The notes beneath the pieces are model-generated. The model was not told where the DNA came from. It saw nothing but the letters and a program-made list of their open reading frames with translations, and did not search any database. The position numbers were made by a program, and so were the translations under genes. DNA of 64,000 nt from Antedon mediterranea (lineage: Eukaryota; Echinodermata; Crinoidea; Comatulida; Antedonidae), in assembly GCF_964355755.1 (NCBI RefSeq), contig NC_092670.1, positions 10,911,201 through 10,975,200 on the forward strand, given 5' to 3'. This document shows positions 1 to 12,400 of this stretch, one piece after another; position 1 is the stretch's first letter; each line of letters starts with the position of its first letter.

Positions 1-345
1 ATCGTTGTATCTGCTTTTAGAAAAGCTTAATTTTTCATCAAATTATTTTTACGTTTCTTGTTCTGAAGGTACTATTTTCTCCTTTTCACACTCGGCGTCT
101 ACTTAAAAAAATCTGCACATATTTAAAATAACATAAGGACTAAATTTGGCAAAATCAAAGTAAACTCAGTGAATCTACATGAATCGTTCTTTTTTTTAAA
201 CAAACCACAGACAAGCAAAGCAATCAGATTTAGACGATACACGTTTATTTTGATTTTCCAAACTTAATATGCGTTACGTACTGTAAATCTGTCTTTAAAG
301 TCAGTAGGTGCGTTTTTAATTTCATATTAATTTTGTTATTATAGA
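1..345. other. upstream region of the GPCR gene
   Basis: AT-rich sequence without a recognisable gene. An AG at 343-344 after a T-rich run directly precedes the ATG at 346, so the start codon could lie just inside an exon whose 5' UTR begins upstream across an intron. No promoter element is clear. Confidence 0.35.
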
Positions 346-690
346 ATGGACGATAATGCTACCTTTCCAGCCGCTGGAATCAACGACTATGACATTTCGT
401 ACGGGAACGATTATTACGACATAGTAAACATGTTAGACGTCGAACAGATCGCCATACCGTTTACGTGGACGTTGTTCATTGTGGTTGGTTTAGGCTGTAA
501 CAGTCTTATCATTTACGTGGTGTGTAGGTTCGGTACAATGAGAACTGTTACTAACTGCTACATTGTCAATATCTCAGTTACGGATATTATGTTTCTGGTG
601 TTGTGTGCTCCCTTCACTATCTTCACGTATACAAAACATGTGTGGATCTTTGGAAACGCGCTGTGTCGTATCGTTATGTATCTCATGCAG
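346..690 (+). CDS. GPCR exon 1 (N-terminus to start of TM3)
   Basis: Encodes residues 1-115: acidic, tyrosine-rich extracellular N-terminus, TM1, TM2 and the beginning of TM3. It ends CAG|gtgtgt in phase 0; reading on into the intron gives a stop two codons later. Confidence 0.85.
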
Positions 691-3600
691 GTGTGTTAAT
701 TCATTGTGCATATAACTTTTTTCCTACTTGGACCAACATGGTAATTTGACCAATCACTAGGCGATGGATCTTCTGAATTTAATTACTTGTATCGGTAAAC
801 TCACTTGCGTTGTTGCGTCCAAGCTGAAGCGTGGTTCCCACTAGCGCCGCTACACAAGGACGTAACGCAACGAAAGTGAATTGACCAATCACAAGCGATG
901 GCTTATTCGTTTGTGATTGCTAACTGTCTATAACTTCGCTTGTCATTGGTTAAAACGCTTGCGTTGCGTTTACGTCCTTGCATTACGTTCTAGTGAGAAC
1001 CAAGCTTTAGTCTTGGTTCGTACTAGGACGTAACGCAAGGACGTGAATGCAACGCAAGCGAACCGACCAATGATAAGCGACAGTTTCGTATAATTATGAT
1101 TGGTCAAATTGACATACTTTGCTCTTACGTCGTTTCGTCGCGTCCTAGTGGGTTATATGCGGCCGGGGAGCGATATTTCTTTTCCTACATAAGTTGGGGG
1201 CCACTCATGAAACGTCACAAAATAAACATGACTACTATTCATTAGTCATCATTAAGGTGTGACGTAAGAATTGATCTAACTACAATTCAATAACAACAAT
1301 ACAAATGAAAACGCTTTCTGTCGAGGCGTCAAATAGATTAGAATATGAACTTTACATGTCAATGTATCGGGTTCGAATCCCACGAGCAACTTATTTTTAC
1401 TTTATAGTGAGAGAAATTATTTAGAGGGCTAGGTTCAGTTATTAGGAAGTAGTTTGGCTATCTTTCACATAAGGGGTTCCCCAAATTATGTACGAAAAGA
1501 AAAATCGCGGCCGGGACGTGTTTCCTCGACATGATTTAGTGGTTTATAGGAGGTCGTCTAGGCGAGGCTCACCGACGAAACGTCAGTCAATCGAATTAAT
1601 AGAACCGTCTAACACAAAATTGAATGATGGAATACGTCACACATGATTGTGTTTAATTTTGGAATGCCATGTTTTATTTAATTTTAGTTTGTGCCTTCCA
1701 TACCTGTCACTTTCTCTTGATGTAAAAAAGTGAAAATGATCACTCTTTTGTATTCCACTTTTAAAACAATTTACTCTTACTAGATGGTACGCTCGCTTCG
1801 CTCGCGTACCATCTAGGTCGTGCCCACAGATGGTTCTCGAATACATAATAATTTCAGCGTTAAAAAACTGGCGATTTCAAATGTACGTACCGCAGGACAA
1901 TAATACATGTCGTGTACAGGAACGAATAAATAGACACTGTGATTTATGTACTCAACTAAAATTAGCACCCTATTACTTCCGAAAGAGAAACTTGTCACAA
2001 AATAAGACCAATTGTTTAAGTCAAATTTAAACAAACTTAATTTGTGTTTTGTATGTAACATTAGGGTTGAGGGATGGGGAAGAGGATGGGTGCAAAGAGG
2101 AACAATGTTAAAATATATTCTTTATCCATTTAGTAACAAAATATTAATTGCTTTCATGTTTTACAAATAATATACCACTAAACACAGTAAAACATTGCGA
2201 TGTAATACTTTGTTGAAACTATCACCGTCCTAGTCGATTGAAATAGTACAGCACATGTAACGATACATCACTACGACGTGTATATGTTTATAATATAATG
2301 TAAAACAATTTGTGAAAACCACCTCTATTCGGGGAAAATAATAAATATTAAATTATCTAACTCAACTTAATTAGTAGGCCTAATGGTTTTCAACTGTTTC
2401 TTAGAGCCAATTCATACTTAAGTTGGTTCCTACCCTACCCACCAAAGTTGTTCTGCGTTTAGGGCATGTGATGTACCGTAGGCCTATTCTCTACTGGTTT
2501 TACAACGCTACTCATGCCAGTGAGGGAAAGGTGATGATGTGGGTGGTTTAACTGCAATAATAAAGATTTGTACATAATATACGGCGAGTGAAAACGCTAG
2601 CTCATTATCCGTTAAAAAAAAATTATATCCAACCTCTGCAGCACAGATTGAAAACAAAAATGGATCGAATTTCGAGTATACAGTACTGTACTTGCCTTTA
2701 CGACGCCTGAGGGAATAGACACTTGTGAAACAGAGATTGGAATGTTCCATTCATCGCAAATCAATACATTTGTATAATCGTATATTAAATCTATCAAAAT
2801 AGTATTTTTTAAAGAAAATCGGCCTGTCTTCAACATTATGATGCTGTACTCTAGCTGTTCAACCAGTTTTCAGCTATTAAAAACAATTATCGTAGGAGGA
2901 GATAGGAAAATGCGAAGCCTCCTCGTATTTCTGTGGCGGGTATTTTTCAAGATGGACATCCATTAGACAGTGTATACCACGATCGGAAAACACCCCTATT
3001 TGGGGCAAATCGTTGAACCTAAATTCGTTTTAATCGTCAATAACTAATTACCTAACTCAATTTAATTAGTAAACAGGGTTACATCAGATGGGTAAAATCA
3101 GTACCGAAAGTATGAACCAACTTTATATACCATCGAGTAGAAATTCTAGAAATAAACCGAGATTTACCGAATTTTGCCCTTACGTAAATTTATATATAGA
3201 TAACGAGTGAAATATCCACTCGCTCTGTTTTCAATTATGTAGCTGGCCGGCTGATTCGTGTCGCACGAATATTTCAGGCATGGCAGCAGATGTTAATACT
3301 CTTTATTTCATTATTATATTGCTGGGTATCTATATTATCAAAATGTAGTTATTTTTTAAGGTGTCTGTCCACGCGACGTCACTGACGTTAATGGCAATGA
3401 ACATCGACCGATATTTTGCCATCGTGTATCCACTGAAATCCATCCGATATCGGACGCCTACCCTGGCACTCACTATCAACATATCAATCTGGATCAGTAA
3501 GTACATATTTTATATGGAATTATATCGGACGAAGACATGGCTAATTTTGAATACCGTTTATTCTTAGCCATTTTGTCCTGGAACCTATACACTCGTCTTA

Positions 3601-5015
3601 ATGGGAGGACAAGTCTGAGGGTAAAGACTATAGGAATCGTATGTTCACTGTCCACAATTGCTAGTGTTAATTGCTTGTGTGCACTAGTACTATAATAAGT
3701 ATTCGTGACACTTGTGAATGCGGCATAGTTTGTTAATAGTTCAACCGTGGCGTACGGTCTAGTTTTTTTAATACTTTGTAATAATTTAGGTTATTGATAG
3801 ATATAGACAGTATTAGTTTCAAGATTAATTTGATAATGAAAAAAATATTGAATTAGTGTATGAGAGGAATGACACTGACTACAAGCGATGATCGTAATAA
3901 GATGGTTATATCAAGATGTCATTAGGTAAAGTGTGACTGACTATCGACAGTCATCTAGATACAAAAGTACTAGGTAGGTGTAATAAGCATGGTGACGATT
4001 AAATTATACATTCACATAATATACAGCATCTAATTTATCACATGTGGAGCCTGTATCATGTAAGGTTAAGTTAAGGGTTAGGTTACTACACTAAATACAC
4101 ATGTGATCTATTACCAAATATTCCTATGATACTTTGGAAATATAGATACAGTACCGAGAATCGGCTGGACACCTAACTCGAAAGAAAGTTTTCGTTAAAT
4201 AACCTTTTATGCTGTCTTTGATAAAAATAATATTTATAAAATTCCAATAAATTTACGTCATGATAAATATAAAATCGTTGTATTATCACGATGTTATTGC
4301 TCTTACTGATCATGACGTCATTTGATTGGACGTGTGAAAATATCATTTTCATAAAAGGAAGCATAGATGGTTATTCTATATTTCTGGAATAAAAATTGCT
4401 ATTTATTTAATACTTTTTACATGAATTTTCTTCCATTTAGTTTCATCGCTTTTATCGATTCCAATTTCCATATTTTCAACGGTTATGGATTTCAACGGAA
4501 GACATTACTGTGTTGAAGAGTTCAACGAACAAGGGTTGTTAGCGCACTACATTTACGTTGTGTTCAGTACCTACATAATCCCGCTCTCCGTCCTCGTTGT
4601 CTGCAACGTCAACATGTTGCGTCAACTGTGGAAGACGCGGGAACAGCTCCGAGACACAACATTAAGCCTGCACTCGATACAACAACGAAAGAAAGTTACC
4701 AAGATGATACTGCTGGTTGTTGTCTTTTTCTTTATTTGTTGGTTACCGATACACGTGATAAATCTGTGGCAAAGACTCGGTAATAGTATCAACAATAACT
4801 TGGCCATTTCAAAGCTCAGGATTTTTGCTCTAACACTGGCGTACAGTCACTCGTGCGTAAACCCATTTGTATACGCGTTCATGGGCGAGAATTTTCGCGC
4901 GTGTTTTAGAAGAGCATTCCCGATGTGTACAAAAGTGAACCGAGTGAGGAATAGTAGTATGTTATTAAACAACAATCGGACAAGAGAAACACAGGTACAA
5001 AAGGACACGGTTTAA
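346..5015 (+). CDS. kisspeptin-receptor-like (GPR54-type) class A GPCR, 3 exons, 351 aa
   Basis: Exons 346-690, 3361-3496 and 4441-5015 join in frame (1056 nt with stop) at GT-AG introns. The product is a seven-transmembrane peptide receptor of the plasma membrane. Visible landmarks: N-glycosylation sequon at N4, TM1 about 37-60 with N52, TM2 D80, ECL1 W100, disulphide cysteines C107 and C184, DRY at 131-133, TM4 W159, TM5 P208, CWLP at 260-263 and NPFVY at 301-305, then a basic tail. The TM3 start (QVSVHATSLTLMAM) and the stretch RTPTLALTINISIWI before and in TM4 resemble kisspeptin receptors more than galanin or allatostatin-A receptors, which are the alternatives. The intron at Q|VSV matches, from memory, an intron position of vertebrate GPR54. 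Ligand is inferred only. Confidence 0.85.
820..1155. repeat. MITE-like inverted-repeat cluster
   Basis: Words such as GGACGTAACGCAA and their reverse complements alternate four or five times, with CCCACTAG near 835 and its complement CTAGTGGG near 1145. The segment folds into at least two stem-loops, meeting around 1000-1030. This is typical of a small non-autonomous DNA transposon; no target duplication was resolved. Confidence 0.6.
1783..1815. repeat. perfect short hairpin, shared with the end of a dispersed repeat
   Basis: AGATGGTACGC and its exact complement GCGTACCATCT flank a short loop. The same AGATGGTACGCTCG word (reverse complement) ends the dispersed repeat copy near 34807-34820, so this hairpin may be a terminus of that family. 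Confidence 0.5.
2310..3215 (+). repeat. dispersed 0.9 kb repeat, copy A
   Basis: Reverse complement of 33905-34820, easily followed through the whole length with small indels. It contains, on the minus strand from 2836, a short ORF starting [11 protein letters not shown] that is also open in the other copy for about 50 codons. No transposase domain is visible, so the family is a non-autonomous element of unknown class. Confidence 0.75.
3361..3496 (+). CDS. GPCR exon 2 (TM3 to TM4)
   Basis: Encodes residues 116-160 with the DRYFAIVYPL motif and the start of TM4. It ends ATC A|gtaagt in phase 1 and joins exon 3 to make Ile161. Confidence 0.85.
3497..4440. other. GPCR intron 2
   Basis: GT-AG intron of 944 bp with acceptor tttcttccatttag. 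AT-rich; I see no gene or recognisable repeat in it. Confidence 0.7.
4441..5015 (+). CDS. GPCR exon 3 (TM4 to C-terminus)
   Basis: Coding begins upstream of the first in-frame ATG (4485): the exon starts at 4441 and supplies the end of TM4, ECL2 with C184, TM5-TM7 and a cytoplasmic tail ending QKDTV. Stop TAA at 5013-5015. Confidence 0.85.
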
Positions 5016-6138
5016 GCTATAAGATCTTAATACCTTTCCATTTCACGGAATGAAATACATCGTTTTAGAAGCAGGTTGAATACCAAAACAGCGACGTTTC
5101 CGTTCCAAATAGAATAAGCGTTGAATGCAGAGATTTATTATGTCCTTCCGTAACCTGAGTACGGTACCATACTGAATAACGACAAGTCGATTTCAATACT
5201 TTTTATTATATATATATATATATGTATATATTTAAAAAAATGGCAACTAATAATAATATCTTAAACTATCATCAATTTCTTTCTGACGAAGGAATAGTGT
5301 TTGCAGGCTCATAGGCCTAATTCTTGCTGATTCTTCATTTTCGCTTATTTTATTTTGCATTACCATTGCGATCCAATAGTGGCCGTATTATATTCACACA
5401 ATTGAGATATTTTCCTAGTGTTTAATAAAATTATTATCACAATATCACTTTATAAAATTGTGTGTAACGTCTCTGTCTACGGGTGACATGTCAACCACAA
5501 AATCCCGTGATTACGTTTCTATAATATATTTTTCCTGACAACTATTAAAATGAACAAAGTGCACCTTTTATAACATTCTGATGACTAGCTGTTTGCAGTA
5601 GGCTCTACTTTTGAATGAGCGCACTTGAGTGGTGTTAAAGACTACAATACAGTATCTTTAACTTCAACATGTGCGTGCTCTAAGCGATCGCATTACACTG
5701 TTTGTGTCGGACAATATTACTCCGCGAAAAATATGTACAGGCTGTACGCGCGCCCTCTCTGAGGAGGATACAGAAGGTATCAGGTCAAGTCAGGTAGGGC
5801 TGTTGGTCCCGGTCTGTCTGGGCCTACTTATAGAGGATAATTATAATAAAAGCAAAATTACCTTATTCTTTTAGTTAGGTGGCCTTGCAATAACTCTAGG
5901 CTAGCATAGGCCTACTTTACTTAAGTAAGTTGTATATAGGCCTACACTATTCTAAGAGGGGAAGTAGGCCCTACGGTCGCGTCTGAAATCGGTCGCGTTT
6001 GAAATCGGTCGCGATAAAATCAACTTCCGGTATTTTGTATGGCGCGCCGCTAGAGCTATATTTAATTGATATTTTTTAGGAACTAGATTATTTATGTGGA
6101 TATTTTTTACTTGGTTAATAAATATTTATTATCAATCA
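5016..6138. other. 3' flank of the GPCR gene
   Basis: A (TA)n run lies near 5203-5230, and an AATAAA near 5424 could serve as polyadenylation signal. At 5985-6015 GGTCGCGTTTGAAATC-type words occur in tandem, with inverted counterparts at about 8755-8790, suggesting old terminal repeats around 5985-8790. No gene is seen. Confidence 0.45.
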
Positions 6139-7501
6139 GGGCCGTAGCCAGGATCTGTCAAGGGGGGTTCGGACACTAAATATTTGGGTCAACCCCCCCC
6201 CCCCCCCCTGCGGGTGGGGCCTGATGCGAAGCGAATTTTGTTAAATGACACCCCTAGATGGCCGGAAAAGACACTCTCGTGCAGCATGCTACCGATGAGC
6301 AAAAAGATCGTACTTTTTTCCTCCTTCTCAAACACGTCGATAATTTAAAGGACGATAACTATTTGTTGCCGTATGTTAGATGCGCGTGCTCTGTGTGCTG
6401 AACCGCCGATTGTTTGATCATTTACTCCGTATTTTGTTTTGCGTTCAAGTTCAATGCGAACGTACATCTAGGAGCAGTCCCGAAAAAAGCACACTGGTTG
6501 AAGGCAAATGCTATTTGCTAGCTCTATCTATAATATTTATTTACAGCAATTTGTTGAGGAATATAAATATGTAAATAGGTGATATTGATACATTTTAGTA
6601 CGTATCGGCTGGTGGTCTAGAAAAAAATAATCGGATGCCATAATGTGAACTACAGTACTTGATACCATAGATATTATAGTGTAAAATATTAATATTCACT
6701 AATATACAAATAATGAATGTTTATGAGTGCAATGGTACAAATAATGGCACGAGGTGAATGACGAAAGGTTATATCAACGAGGCAAAGCCGAGTTGATATA
6801 ACCTTTCATCATTCACCAAGTGCCATTATTTGTACCATTACACGAATACAAAACATTCATTATTTGTTTTATATAACATCTAGGCGTTTTTTTTTCGTAC
6901 ACAAAAATGTTTCAAAAAGTACTATTTAACGATCGTTGAATAGTGCGTACTATTGCACGCCATGTGACCCACAATCGTCCAATCAAATGACAGGAATTTA
7001 TATAGGTGTTATATAAAATCCTCTATGATACATTATACTTCATAATCACACATAAATACTGATGTACGTCGGAAGGCTATATATACTTTATGCATGCTGC
7101 CTGACTGCCAGTGATCTAAACAATTATAGGTACGCAGTTGTCTGGCGGTGTCCTTTGTACGAATCGTTCGTGCCCCAGTTCGCTATGAGACGCGTCAATA
7201 TCATGTTACATGCAGGGACCAAACATTTATTTTTCAGGTTAAAATCGGCAATTCATTTGCAGCTTTTAGAAATTTACAGACACGTATCGCTAGTTGACGC
7301 TCATACAGAGAAGAAGGTTCACGAACAAGTTTACGAATTTTTCAATTCACAAACAACTTTGGGGCACGTATTTGGAGAATTTTTGGAGATGAGGGTGAGG
7401 TATTGGGCATGTCGGGGATGGGGGTTCGCAGTCGGTTAAGGGGGGTTCGCTGTAAAGGGGGGGTTCGCCCGAACCATAAAAACCCCCCCTGGCTACGGGC
7501 C
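6139..7501. mobile_element. DNA transposon with TIR GGGCCGTAGCCAGG
   Basis: The ends GGGCCGTAGCCAGG and CCTGGCTACGGGCC are inverted repeats, flanked by tatcaatca (6130-6138) and tgtcaatca (7502-7510), a probable 8-9 bp target duplication with one mismatch. This fits a hAT-like or Mutator-like non-autonomous element. A 125-codon open frame at 7062-7439 matches nothing I recognise. A hairpin repeat (6705-6870) is nested inside. A diverged relative of the interior lies at 18125-18450. Confidence 0.7.
6705..6870. repeat. long hairpin repeat, copy A
   Basis: Near-perfect 165-bp palindrome centred near 6787 (CGAGGCAAAGCCGAG); each arm contains GGTACAAATAATGGCAC and GGTTATATCAAC. Flanking sequence to about 7017 is shared, inverted, with 41990-42893, so hairpin plus flank form one family. 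Confidence 0.8.
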
Positions 7502-9130
7502 TGTCAATCATTAAATTATTTTTTTTAAATATTTCACAGGTCTCGGAGAAGGACTGCGTCTTTTCAAAATGGCCATTTCTAAAACATTAGGCATAATGTT
7601 ATATTAGGCATATAATAATTTACCTCTATTTATATGTACTGTAATTAATATATTATTATATAGAGAATATACGTCTGTCGTGTCTTTTATTATGCAAACA
7701 ATTACGTAAAAGAGAACAATTTATTTAAAAACAATAATTTTTACAATATAGCCCGTAAAGCCAGCGTATCCGTTTTTATACTTATGCATACTGTGGCAGA
7801 TTATATCATATCCATGTCGTTAACAACATACTATTCGATCACCTTATTTTATTTCTATTTTATTTCTATCCGTTATGTAGGATAATATTAAGTGTATAAT
7901 GATTATAGGTCTTTTGTTATTTAAACTTTGACCCTTGGCTTGTGTTATTTAATTAGTTGTTTTTTTAAAATTTTATTCATTGGACTTGATAATGACTCCA
8001 TGATGTAGTCGAAACATCGTTCTTTTTTTAAGCGTTATTTTTCTATTATGTATTTATATTGATTATTGTTGAGGCAAATCACGTGTATATTTTTATTTCT
8101 AATGTTTCAAATAGTTTTTAGTAAAATGATCATTATATGCGGATGGTTAAAAGGCGAGTTACTGAAATAAACCCCCGAATAAGCCATATTGTGGAGATGC
8201 GCCTTCTATGATCGTGCAGCTGTTTCCCCTAACAATACATTTTATTTTGCTGACGGGGTTTCCTCATTTAAAAAAAACATGCACTTGTTAGTGTTAAATC
8301 ATGGACAAAACACGTACGATCGTTGTCCATGGCGAGGTAAAGATGACGTCTATTACGAATAACCATACGTTTGAAACGTCTATAGGCCTCCTGCATGTGT
8401 TTTTGTGAAACGATCCAATGAGCTACAGATGCTCGACGCGATTATGAGATCATGTTCATTCATTCATTCATTCTTTATTTAGCCTCTAAAATCGAAATAT
8501 TAAAACGTAGGTAACAAAATCAAGACACGTGGAAATCTACGGAGGCAAGGATAAGCAAAAGCAATTAAAATCGCTGTAGCTCACAGGCTTGCTTATCCAT
8601 AATAATTCTGAATAATACACTGTTTCTATAATTTGACAGTATGATTTATATATAATTTACGTATATACGTCGGCGATAGGCCTACTATAGATTTTAATTT
8701 GAATATCTTTTATTTCTTCATTTATAATAATCATCCGGCTCGATCCATACAAAATAGCGCGACCGATTTCAAACGCGACCGATTTCAAAAGGCACTCTTT
8801 TTCGGGCCTCCGTCCCTCGTAACCTAAATTAAAACAGCATTACATTGTGAGACTCGGGCACTACCCATTATTGACCATTCAGCCATCTAACCGGATTACA
8901 ATGCATTGATATAACACATTAGTACAATAGCCATAGAGGGCGCTATATAGGATCTACAGTACGACTAGGTGTAGAGAGGCAGACAGTTCGTATTTAGTAA
9001 AGGCCTACTTTATACCAGGGAGTTGTAACTCCCTGTCTATACTAGAGTGGTATAGGCTATCACAAGTTTATTAATATTTGTTATATGTTTTTAATCAGAT
9101 TATTTTTTTATTTCTCTCATTTTTTTACAG
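7502..9130. other. intergenic region before GTDC1
   Basis: AT-rich. It contains a repeat at 8455-8605 with a (CATT)n-type edge, matching the inverse of 20940-21090, and the inverted GGTCGCG words near 8755-8790. A small hairpin, GGGAGTTGTAACTCCC, lies near 9019. No coding gene is seen. Confidence 0.5.
8455..8605 (-). repeat. LINE/SINE 3'-tail-like repeat with ATTC tail
   Basis: Reverse complement of 20940-21090. In sense orientation it runs from a CTTATCC-rich body to AAATAAAGAATGAATGAATG, a tail style common in CR1/L2-like retroposons. The body carries no ORF. Confidence 0.55.
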
Positions 9131-9257
9131 CATAGTCAATGCATGGAGTAAAGGTCAATGGTTACACCATGCTATACATGACATCAAAATACATCTTTAT
9201 AATAATTAATTGAGGATCTTTTGTTAGTTGACGTATTATGACACGAAAGTTGTAAAG
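9131..9257 (+). other. probable 5' UTR exon of GTDC1
   Basis: A strong acceptor (atttttttacag) ends at 9130. The stretch up to the start codon holds an upstream ORF (ATG at 9139, 24 codons, stopping before the main ATG), which could limit translation. Transcription start is not visible. Confidence 0.4.
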
Positions 9258-9445
9258 ATGTCAAGGGTATTGTTGATTGAGGCGTTCTATGCTGGCTCCC
9301 ACTCTCAGTTGATCGACACTCTTGAGAAAGGCCTAGAAGGATGCGCTGTCAAATACACTTTGCCAGGGAAGAAGTGGCATTGGAGAGCACGGACATCAGC
9401 TCTATATTTTTCCGAAGTAATTTCACCTAGCCAAGAATACGATAG
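9258..9445 (+). CDS. GTDC1: GTDC1 exon 1
   Basis: Start ATG chosen because [11 protein letters not shown] aligns with the family N-terminus. The exon most likely ends GAT AG|gcagtt at 9445 (GC-AG intron), giving EYDR-ILF as the family expects; a weak GT donor at 9449 (CA|gtttgc) would add one Gln and is the alternative. Confidence 0.85.
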
Positions 9446-12400
9446 GCAGTTTGCTGCAGCACGTCGCTGAGGATATGCCCTACATATATTGCATTTTTCT
9501 TGAGGTATTGCTTGTACCATTTGTTCGTGGGTAATTGTTTTCCACTGTAATTTCGCGTCAAGTGGCGTTACTTTTGTGTTTGTAACTCCCGCAAACCGTC
9601 ATATAAATCTGATTACAGTATTTCTTCGTATCGTGTGTGTGATGAAAGAGGAACGTGACAGCAGCAAAGATTGACTGTTGCCGTGTGTTTCGAGGAACGG
9701 GTGATGATGTAGCCCTGGGCCTAGCCTAGGCCTACTAGTACTAGCCTAGGCCTAGAGGAAGGCTTGGGTGGGCAGGACTTAACGTCGAAGAAACCTAGTC
9801 TAGGCGGATCGTTTAGGCTAGGCTATCTTTTCAATTCATTCATGGTAGTTTTTAACTGTTGTAGCCTAGGCTCCTAGAGGCTAGGCCTGGTTAATTAATG
9901 TTAAGCCTAGCCTAGGCTTGCTAGGCCTAGATCTATCTATATAGAATAGGGCCTAGCCTAAGGCCTAGCTACGCCTATACTATAGTGTAGCCCTACTAGC
10001 TAGTAGTAGAAATAGAAGAGTGTAGCAGTAATAGTAAGCCTAGATAGTAAAGTAGGCCTAGTAGTAGTAGCAGGTAGCCTATAGTACTATACTACTACTA
10101 GGCTAGCTAACAATAAACATTCAATTATTATTAATCAATGTTATACATGTACATTTTAATTTATAGATACATTTTTACAATTTAATGTAAAAAACAGTAA
10201 AAAATACTAATTACTAAAAAGTTTAACAATATTAATATTTATTTTAACTTGTTTCTTGAAAGAAAAATGTATAGGGCCTATAAAGTTAAATTTTAATATT
10301 AATGTACTAGATACTATATCCTTTTATATCATAGATTAATGTGACCACTGTAGCATCTCTTTTACTGTAAATTAGTGTTATAACTACCTACTACTAAGAC
10401 CTATAAAATAGATTGTGAAGTAATTATTGGTCGTGTTGTATTTTAAAAAAAAAATAATAATAATTATGGTATAATTAATATTCATATCATCATATTCATA
10501 CTCGTCAGAACAAGTGCATAGGTGTGTTATTTGTATACATGTTGCAGACTTCTATATAGAATATTTTATTTTATGATTTTTTTTCTTTTTACGATAGGGT
10601 AATAAAAATCTGCTGTACCAAAACACTTTCCTGACCTTGATTGGACTTGCAGTTGATAATGCCGTAAGGACTTGTGATTTTACCCAAGAAATTTAAATGC
10701 ATTTTCCGGTAAATGGATTTATAATATCAAAATGTCCTACAATAAAACCTGGTGAATAAGAATGTTTAGTTTTATTTATATGATATTAAGAGAAACTGTG
10801 GCTGATATAATACTTTTGTTTTTTGGTGCATCAATCTAGTTCCTGGTTGACATTTAATATTTGTTTGTTCTTTTTAGAGTGTATGGTAGCTGAATTATTT
10901 TGTCTTGCATAGCTTGTTGGCTCCTTAAACAAACTTCAGCATCTGTTGAAAACAAATTTGCAATGATATAAAATATCAAGGTGCAAGATGTTATATATTT
11001 GTCTGTTACTCTACAGTATTATTTAATCGGGTCAATTTATGTACAGTATCTTTTATTCACATATTATAAATATTAATATAACACACTATCAAGGAAAAAT
11101 TATTATTATATATATTTTGGTTCCATGTGATGAACACTAATAAAATCTAGCATATTTGAGCAATTGAATGCTGTTTAATTAAACTGTTTAATTAAACTGT
11201 TTAATTAAACAGCATTCAATTGCATAATTGCATTCAATTACGTAATTTCTGTGATTTTCCATGAGAGCGTGTTTTTTAATTAAACAGAATTTAATTGCTT
11301 AAATAGACTTGATTTTTTCTTGTTTGAGTTTACTTTAGTTTCATGTGATGAACACTAATAATTTAATTCAATAAAATTAAATTTAAAGGTACAGTTACGT
11401 AATTTCTGTGATTTTCCTTGAGAGCGTGTTTTTTTAATTAAACAGCATTCAATTGCTTAAATAGACCTGATTTTTTCTTGTTTGAGTTTACTTTAGTTCC
11501 ATGTTATGAACACTAATAATTTCATTCAATAAAAATAAATTTAAAGGTACAGTTACGTAATTTCTGTGATTTTTCTTGAGAGCGTGTTTTTTAATTAAAC
11601 AGCATTCAATTGCTTAAATAGACCTGATTTTTTCATGTTTGAGCTTAATTTAGTTCCATTTGATGAACACTAATAATTTCATTCAATAAAAATAAATTTA
11701 AAGGTACAGTTACGTAATTTCTGTGATTTTTCTTGAGAGCGTGTTTTTTAATTAAACAGCATTCAATTGCTTAAATAGACCTGATTTTTTCTTGTTTGAG
11801 TTTACTTTAGTTCCATGTGATGAACACTAATAATTTCATTCAATAAAAATAAATTTAAAGGTACAGTTACGTAGTTTCTGTGATTTTTCTTGAGAGCGTG
11901 TTTTTTAATTAAACAGCATTCAATTGCTTAAATAGACCTGATTTTCTCTTGTTTGAGTTTACTTTAGTTCCATGTGATGAACACTAATAATTTCATTCAA
12001 TAAAAATAAATTTAAAGGTACAGTTACGTAATTTCTGTGATTTTTCTTGAGAGCGTGTTTTTTAATTAAACAGCATTCAATTGCTTAAATAGACCTGGTT
12101 TTCTCTTGTTTGAGTTTACTTTAGTTCCATGTGATGAACACTAATAATTTCATTCAATAAAAATAAATTTAAAGGTACAGTTACGTAGTTTCTGTGATTT
12201 TTCTTGAGAGTGTGTTTTTTAATTAAACAGCATTCAATTGCTTAAATAGACCTGATTTTTTTCTTGTTTGAGTTTAATTTAGTTCCATGTGATGAACACT
12301 AATAATTTCATTCACTAAAAATAAATTTAAAGGTACAGTTACGGAGTTTCTGTGATTTTTCTTGAGAGCGTGTTTTTTAATTAAACAGCATTCGATTGCT

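Larger units (their letters stand above)
691..3360. other. GPCR intron 1 (2.67 kb), repeat-bearing
   Basis: GT-AG intron, acceptor after a T-rich run ending ttaag at 3360. It holds a MITE-like inverted-repeat cluster (about 820-1155), a short perfect hairpin (1783-1815) and a dispersed 0.9 kb repeat (2310-3215). Short ORFs here are not supported as genes. The remaining sequence shows nothing I recognise. Confidence 0.7.

Noticed and set aside
1365-1395. tRNA-like B-box GGTTCGAATCCC
   Set aside because: No matching A-box or cloverleaf upstream; probably a SINE scrap or chance.
7062-7439. 125-codon ORF
   Set aside because: Lies within a TIR element, begins in repeat sequence, and shows no motif I recognise; kept only as a note in the element entry.
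8930-8950. Recurrent AGAGGGCGCT-type words (also near 15966, 20420, 22310, 35884)
   Set aside because: Repeated but scattered, one instance inside a coding exon (22655); no shared flanks to support a repeat family.
9228-9257. N-terminal extension of GTDC1 before ATG 9258
   Set aside because: The extension begins at TTG and is not part of the family alignment; [11 protein letters not shown] is the natural start.
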